Origin: Prevotella sp.
GTDB taxonomy: Bacteria; Bacteroidota; Bacteroidia; Bacteroidales; Bacteroidaceae
Assembly: GCA_017479675.1 (NCBI GenBank)
Contig: JAFVBX010000039.1
Span: 1-47,822, forward strand
Direction of reading: 5' to 3'
Length of the DNA stretch: 47,822 nucleotides
Both the position numbers and the translations under genes were made by a program. Positions 43,768-47,822 of the stretch are shown here, in pieces (position 1 is the stretch's first letter; every line of letters begins with the position of its first letter). The notes under the pieces are model-generated. The model was given only the letters and a program-made list of their open reading frames with translations. It was not told where the DNA came from and ran no database searches.

Positions 43768-45135
43768 ATGAAAACGATTTGCCTATATTTTGAGATTCAC
43801 CAGATAATACATCTCAAGCGTTACCGTTTCTTTGACATCGGTACAGACCACTACTACTATGACGACTATGAGAATGAACGCTCCATATCATACATAGCAG
43901 AGAACTCATATATGCCTGCCCTCAATGCTCTGCTGGAGATGATTCGCCAGAACGGTGACTATTTCCGTGTGGCATTCTCACTGTCAGGCGTAGGAATGGA
44001 GCAGTTGGAGATGCACGCACCACAGGTGTTGGAGAAGTTGCAGGAACTCAACGAGACAGGTTGTGTGGAGTTCCTCACTGAGCCTTATTCTCACGGTCTT
44101 GCAGGACTTGCCAACGAAGACAGCTTCAAGCGTGACATAGAGAAGATGTCAGACAAGATACAGGAGTATTTCGGCAAGCGTCCTACCGTGATGCGCAACT
44201 CTTCCCTCATCTATACCGACGAGATTGGTGCACAGGTGGCAGCACTCGGCTATAAGGGTATGTTGACGGAAGGAGCAAAGCACGTGCTCGGATGGAAGTC
44301 ACCGCACTTCGTCTATAACTGTAACATGGCGCCAAACCTCAAGCTCCTGCTGCGTGACGTCAACCTCTCCGACGACATCTCACTGCGCTTCAGCAATACT
44401 TCATGGGAGGGTTATCCGCTCTTTGCCGACACCTATATAAATAATATAGCGTCATGTCCAGAGCAGGAACAGGTAGTCAACATCTTCATGGAGCTGTCAG
44501 CACTCGGCATAGCACAGCCTCTGTCAAGCAACATCCTTGAGTTCCTCAAGGCTCTGCCTGCCTGCGCCAAGGAGAAAGGACTGGAGTTCCTCACCCCGTC
44601 ACAGGTATTCGACAAGTACAAGAGTGTCGGCTCTATCGACGTGCCCGACTCTCTCTCATGGGTTGACGAAGAGCGCGACTGCTCCGTATGGCTGGGCAAC
44701 CAGATGCAGCGTGAGGCATTCAACAAGCTCTACTCTGTTGCCGACCGTCTGCTCATCGCCAAGGACCCACGCCTCTTGCAGGATTGGGACTACTTGCAGG
44801 CATCCAACAACTTCCGTTTCATGACGACCAAGCCATCCAACTGGAACATCGACCGTGGCATCTACGACGGACCGTTCGACGCGTTCACCAACTACATGAA
44901 CATCCTCGGCGACTTCATCTCTCGCGTCCGCACCCTCTATGGCGGCATTGACAATGAGGAACTCGACAACATGCTTACCACCATCACCAACCAGGGTAAG
45001 GAGATAGAGACCAAGGACAAGGAGATAGAACGTCTGCAGGCTAAGCTCGCCAAATACGAAGACGTCGCTCCTGCCAAGGAAGAGAAGAAAGCTCCAGCCA
45101 AAAAGGCTGCAGCAAAGAAAACGACAAAGAAGTAA
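43768..45135 (+). CDS. GH57 family alpha-glucan hydrolase/transferase with Lys-Ala tail
   Basis: A 455-residue protein. The GH57 core starts with YFEIHQ (7-12, conserved region 1), has region 2 around VEFLTEPYSHGL (100-111), the probable nucleophile E152 in YTDEIG, and the acid/base Asp region SDDISLRF (201-208). After the catalytic core, a predicted coiled coil (about 395-430, KEIETKDKEIERLQAKLAK) leads into an extreme Lys/Ala/Pro-rich tail (438-455) that resembles histone H1 tails. The tail is unusual for a glycan enzyme. It is the last gene of the glycogen operon and has its own terminator. Confidence 0.9.
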   Translation: MKTICLYFEIHQIIHLKRYRFFDIGTDHYYYDDYENERSISYIAENSYMPALNALLEMIRQNGDYFRVAFSLSGVGMEQLEMHAPQVLEKLQELNETGCVEFLTEPYSHGLAGLANEDSFKRDIEKMSDKIQEYFGKRPTVMRNSSLIYTDEIGAQVAALGYKGMLTEGAKHVLGWKSPHFVYNCNMAPNLKLLLRDVNLSDDISLRFSNTSWEGYPLFADTYINNIASCPEQEQVVNIFMELSALGIAQPLSSNILEFLKALPACAKEKGLEFLTPSQVFDKYKSVGSIDVPDSLSWVDEERDCSVWLGNQMQREAFNKLYSVADRLLIAKDPRLLQDWDYLQASNNFRFMTTKPSNWNIDRGIYDGPFDAFTNYMNILGDFISRVRTLYGGIDNEELDNMLTTITNQGKEIETKDKEIERLQAKLAKYEDVAPAKEEKKAPAKKAAAKKTTKK

Positions 45136-45140
45136 TAATA

Positions 45141-45180
45141 AAAAAAGTTCCGACACTCATCAGGGTGCCGGAACTTTTTT
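45141..45180 (+). terminator. Terminator of the glycogen operon
   Basis: A strong stem built from AAAAAAGTTCCG and CGGAACTTTTTT, with an inner CAC/GTG stem, ending in a T-tract. It could also act on the opposite strand. Confidence 0.9.
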
Positions 45181-45181
45181 A

Positions 45182-45258
45182 CTGTAAACTGTAAACCTTA
45201 AACTGTAAACCTTAAACTGTAAACCTTAAACAGTAAACCTTAAACAGTAAACCTTAAA
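45182..45258. repeat. 14-nt tandem repeat (CTGTAAACCTTAAA)
   Basis: Five full copies of the 14-nt unit CTGTAAACCTTAAA or CAGTAAACCTTAAA, with partial units at both ends, run between the glycogen terminator and the stop codon of the UbiA gene. The unit is itself two related heptamers. Confidence 0.9.
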
Positions 45259-46143
45259 CTAAACGTAAATAATAATAAGGAACGATACCATCCACCCCAC
45301 GACGACACACTGTGTGAAGCGGTCGTGCAGCAAAACCTTGGTGGGGTCGCCCGTCTTCTCGTCAACCACGGCAAGCTGCATGTAGCGCAGCAGACCTAAT
45401 ACCACGAAGGCACTGGTGAGATAGAGATATTGCGAGTCGAACTGTGCCATCACATCTGGCGACACCGTGTACATTATGTAGCACACCAGCATCACGCTTC
45501 CCGTTATGGTGAGCGCCTCGTTGACGAAGGTGAGGTTATAGCGTTTCGTGTTATGTCTCACGGGGATGCCTGTGCGCATCATGCGCAGCACGTCGTCACG
45601 ACGCTTGGCTATGCCGAGGAACAGTGTGAGCAGGAATGTCATCATGATGAGCCAGTGGCTTATCACCGTTCCCGTTGCCATGCCTCCTGCAAGTATGCGC
45701 AGTATGAAGCCGAGGGAGAGAATGCACACATCCACTATGGCGAAGCGCTTCAGCAGTATGCAGTAGGCATGCTCCATCACCCAGTATGCCACTATCACGG
45801 CTATCGTGGTATAGCGGAACGTCTCATCGCTGATAAAGAACAGCACCCCCACACTCATCACCATCAGCACACCCATTATGCCGTATGCCACAGGCATGCT
45901 TATCTTGCCGCTCGCCACAGGGCGCTGGCACTTCACAGGGTGTCTGCGGTCGTCCTCCACGTCTATTATGTCGTTGAAGCAGTATATGCTCGATGCCACA
46001 AAGCAAAAAGACAGGAAGGCGAGCGTAGCGTTATAGAGCAGATGCACGTCCAACAGTTTCTGACCGAAGAATATGGGTAGAAAGACGAACAGGTTCTTCA
46101 CCCAATGATGCGGCCGAGTAAGTTTTATCAGTTCATAATTCAT
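45259..46143 (-). CDS. UbiA-family prenyltransferase (decaprenyl-phosphate phosphoribosyltransferase-like)
   Basis: A 294-residue membrane protein with about nine helices. The prenyl-diphosphate-binding motif is NDIIDVEDDRRHPVKCQRPVASG (N57, D61, D64), whose form closely resembles the mycobacterial enzyme Rv3806c, which makes decaprenylphosphoryl-phosphoribose. The second motif includes DVCILSLGFILR. The ATG at 46143 was chosen; the upstream alternative is TTG at 46152. It probably builds a polyprenyl-linked pentose for a surface polymer. The gene lies 27 nt after the acyltransferase gene. Confidence 0.85.
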   Translation of the reverse strand: MNYELIKLTRPHHWVKNLFVFLPIFFGQKLLDVHLLYNATLAFLSFCFVASSIYCFNDIIDVEDDRRHPVKCQRPVASGKISMPVAYGIMGVLMVMSVGVLFFISDETFRYTTIAVIVAYWVMEHAYCILLKRFAIVDVCILSLGFILRILAGGMATGTVISHWLIMMTFLLTLFLGIAKRRDDVLRMMRTGIPVRHNTKRYNLTFVNEALTITGSVMLVCYIMYTVSPDVMAQFDSQYLYLTSAFVVLGLLRYMQLAVVDEKTGDPTKVLLHDRFTQCVVVGWMVSFLIIIYV

Positions 46144-46152
46144 AATTGTCAA

Positions 46153-46194
46153 CTCCTAAACTCTTAACTCTTAATTCTTAACTCTTAACTCCCT
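46153..46194. repeat. Heptamer tandem repeat (AACTCTT) running into a gene end
   Basis: Six or so units of AACTCTT/AATTCTT between the UbiA gene and the upstream acyltransferase. The repeat covers the last residues and stop codon of the acyltransferase (its C-terminal ELRVKN is encoded by repeat units). Confidence 0.8.
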
Positions 46195-47220
46195 AATCAC
46201 AATTCTAAACACCATCGCCACCAGTATTGTTGCCACGATATATAGTACCAATCCGTCGAGTATGTCGCCGTGACGAGATATAGGGATGAATATCTTACGC
46301 GTAACAGGATGCGCCACGAATATCGCCGCCGACAAGCCCCCCATCCACACCATCGGCTGTATGGCAGACTTTGGCATGAGGCGCACAAACGCCACGTGTG
46401 CCGTTATGACGAACACAGGCACGAACAGCCACCCCCAGAAATTCAGCGACAGTGACACGACGAGCAGTAGTGAGGCAAGTAAGAGAAACAGATGCGTAGC
46501 ATTGTTTACAGGTTTTACCTTACCCTCAAAACGTGCTTCGAGCAGTCCCATGCCGAAAGGCAGCATGCCGCCTATGCAGTTATAGCGCAAGCGGTTGAGC
46601 GTCTCTCCTTCAGGGTCGGAGAAGCACATAGCCTGCAAGGCGGTGCACACCACAATCAGTGCCACCGTCCATCCCCAGTGGCGGCGGTGGAGCAGCAATA
46701 TATATATAAGGTACAGCTGCATCATCAAGCCAAAGAACCAATACGGTCCAGGCCAGATGATATGGTCAGGGTCGGGCAGCACGTTTATCGTCATGGTGAG
46801 CTGCGCTATGATGTCCACCCACGTCCAGTGATGGTGCCCAGGCGTCATCCAGTCAACCATAGCGAACACCACGAAGCCCAGCAGCATCATGGGGAATAGC
46901 TTCATGTAGTGCTTCCAAAGAAAATTTCCCGTTCCCGTTAACGTTCCCGTTCCCTCATACTTCTTCACCAGTCCGTAGCCCGACAGGAACAGGAACACCG
47001 GCACACCGTAGTGTCCGAAGAAGGAGAACAAGTTGTAAATGAGCGTTGACAGGTCGAATGCCTCCAGCTCCGCCATCATGCGGCTTACGTTATGCTGTGT
47101 GAAGGTATATTCGTTCTCCTTCACCATAGGTCCCAGCCAATGGAGGTAGTTGTGCATGAAGATGCCTACGATGGCAATGCCGCGCAGGGCTGAACACTGT
47201 TCTTTATTTAAGAGAGTCAT
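46171..47220 (-). CDS. Acyltransferase 3 family membrane protein
   Basis: A 349-residue polytopic membrane protein. The N-terminal CSALRGIAIVGIFMHNYLHW (about 9-28) and FGHYGVPVFLFLSGYGLVKKYEG (about 68-90, core GVPVFLFLSGYG) are the acyltransferase-3 landmarks. A Gly-Thr-rich insert (GTGTLTGTG, about 90-98) is encoded by a DNA repeat. Its start overlaps the stop of the upstream sulfatase-fold gene by 17 nt. It probably acylates a surface glycan or lipid. Confidence 0.85.
   Translation of the reverse strand: MTLLNKEQCSALRGIAIVGIFMHNYLHWLGPMVKENEYTFTQHNVSRMMAELEAFDLSTLIYNLFSFFGHYGVPVFLFLSGYGLVKKYEGTGTLTGTGNFLWKHYMKLFPMMLLGFVVFAMVDWMTPGHHHWTWVDIIAQLTMTINVLPDPDHIIWPGPYWFFGLMMQLYLIYILLLHRRHWGWTVALIVVCTALQAMCFSDPEGETLNRLRYNCIGGMLPFGMGLLEARFEGKVKPVNNATHLFLLLASLLLVVSLSLNFWGWLFVPVFVITAHVAFVRLMPKSAIQPMVWMGGLSAAIFVAHPVTRKIFIPISRHGDILDGLVLYIVATILVAMVFRIVIRELRVKN
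46926..46954. repeat. In-frame CCCGTT repeat within the acyltransferase gene
   Basis: Four units of TTCCCG/TTAACG hexamers (in the pattern TTCCCGTTCCCGTTAACG then TTCCCGTTCCC) encode the GTGTLTGTG stretch. The same CCCGTTAACGTT motif occurs at the window end (about 47810-47821). Confidence 0.7.
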
Positions 47221-47822
47221 AATCCACTTGGTTCTTTATTATCCTCTTTCTCGCAGAGTTATATCGGGGCGACAGCAGGTCATAGTCCGCCCTGTAGTAT
47301 TTGCTGTGTATCCCTGCCAGTTCCATCAGCATGTGCGACGTGGCATCCGTCATGTACCGCTTGCCCTTCGCCTGCTTCACAGCCTGGAACACATCTGGGT
47401 GCGCCACCTTGTAACGTGGCGTGCAGTATATCCACATCGGCACCCTGAACTCTTCGTCTGCCAGCCGCTTCGTTATCACCGCATCGTGCATCCTGCCGCA
47501 GAAATGTCTCACCCCAGGTCCGAACACCTCTTCGCCGTGGTCAGGCACATAGATTATTATTGCTTCCTTGTCCTTGAAGCGTTCTATTATCTGGTTCACC
47601 ACCGAGTCGTTATACCACACCGCATTGTCATAGTCCGCCATTATCTTGCGGCGCTTCGCCGGCATGTCCATATCGTCAGGATAGCTGTCCGCGCCCCACC
47701 GCTTCTTCGAGTTCGGACACTTCGTGCGGTAGTTCACGTGTTGTCCCATCAGGTGGAATATTGTGAGATTCCCGTTTTCGCTATTCGCCTGCGGCTCATC
47801 TCTTCGAGTCCCGTTAACGTTA
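47204..47822 (-). CDS. Phosphoethanolamine transferase-like (sulfatase-fold) enzyme, C-terminal part
   Basis: The frame is open to the window end, so the N-terminal membrane domain and catalytic Thr are missing. The part seen (about 205 residues) contains NLTIFHLMGQHVNY, matching the conserved HxxGSHxxY strand of EptA/LtaS-like enzymes, and IIIYVPDHGEEVFG with the metal-binding Asp-His pair. Members of the family add phosphoethanolamine to lipid A or glycans. The acyltransferase downstream overlaps it by 17 nt. A short hydrophilic stretch near the truncated end (DEPQANSENG) is encoded next to a CCCGTT repeat. Confidence 0.8.
   Translation of the reverse strand, partial: NVNGTRRDEPQANSENGNLTIFHLMGQHVNYRTKCPNSKKRWGADSYPDDMDMPAKRRKIMADYDNAVWYNDSVVNQIIERFKDKEAIIIYVPDHGEEVFGPGVRHFCGRMHDAVITKRLADEEFRVPMWIYCTPRYKVAHPDVFQAVKQAKGKRYMTDATSHMLMELAGIHSKYYRADYDLLSPRYNSARKRIIKNQVDYDSLK

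Overview
The window comes from a member of the Bacteroidales, most likely Prevotella/Segatella or a close relative. The reasons are the TAnnTTTG -7 promoter elements (often TACCTTTG or TAATTTTG with TTTG about 19-20 nt upstream), an rpmB-rpmG-DUF4295 operon, a branched-chain amino-acid operon with an acyl-ACP thioesterase inside it, a GH133/GT/GH57 glycogen operon, a lipoprotein with an acidic export signal, and a secreted protein with a T9SS-like C-terminus. Species identity is inference. I found no rRNA, tRNA, CRISPR, phage, transposase or integrase.

Layout. Positions 1-571 are repeat-rich non-coding DNA. Positions 637-4493 (+) hold four compact genes: a CobD/HisC-type PLP enzyme, a LicC-like nucleotidyltransferase, a CDP-alcohol phosphatidyltransferase and an LPG-synthase/flippase-like membrane protein. 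This looks like a route that makes, activates, transfers and moves a polar lipid head group. Next come a surface beta-helix lipoprotein, an HtrA protease, and a + strand operon nrdD-nrdG-kdsA-kdsD (anaerobic dNTP synthesis plus KDO synthesis).

From 12.9 to 27.7 kb almost everything is on the - strand: a T9SS-like secreted protein, aroC, a SlyD-like FKBP with a Cys-rich tail, an M13 peptidase, ilvD-ilvB-ilvN-thioesterase-ilvC, an orphan response regulator, rpmB-rpmG-DUF4295, and an ABC ATPase (LolD type) with a CvfB-like S1 protein. A large SLBB polysaccharide-export protein (27840-30422, +) follows.

Positions 40304-30610 (-) form one tightly packed ten-gene run: mscS-like channel, secreted phospholipase D-like protein, short sigma-70 factor, small secreted protein, HPr-kinase-like protein, S26 signal-peptidase-like protease, PqqD-like protein, aspS, acyltransferase and ispF. 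The HprK/S26/PqqD triad resembles parts of RiPP (modified peptide) pathways but has no visible precursor or radical enzyme. It is the best candidate for an undescribed system here.

Positions 40465-45135 (+) are a glycogen/alpha-glucan operon with its own promoter. The end of the window (-) holds a UbiA-family prenyltransferase, an acyltransferase and the C-terminal part of a phosphoethanolamine-transferase-like enzyme, probably for envelope modification. Short tandem repeats of 7, 9, 14, 21 and 22 nt occupy many intergenic gaps.
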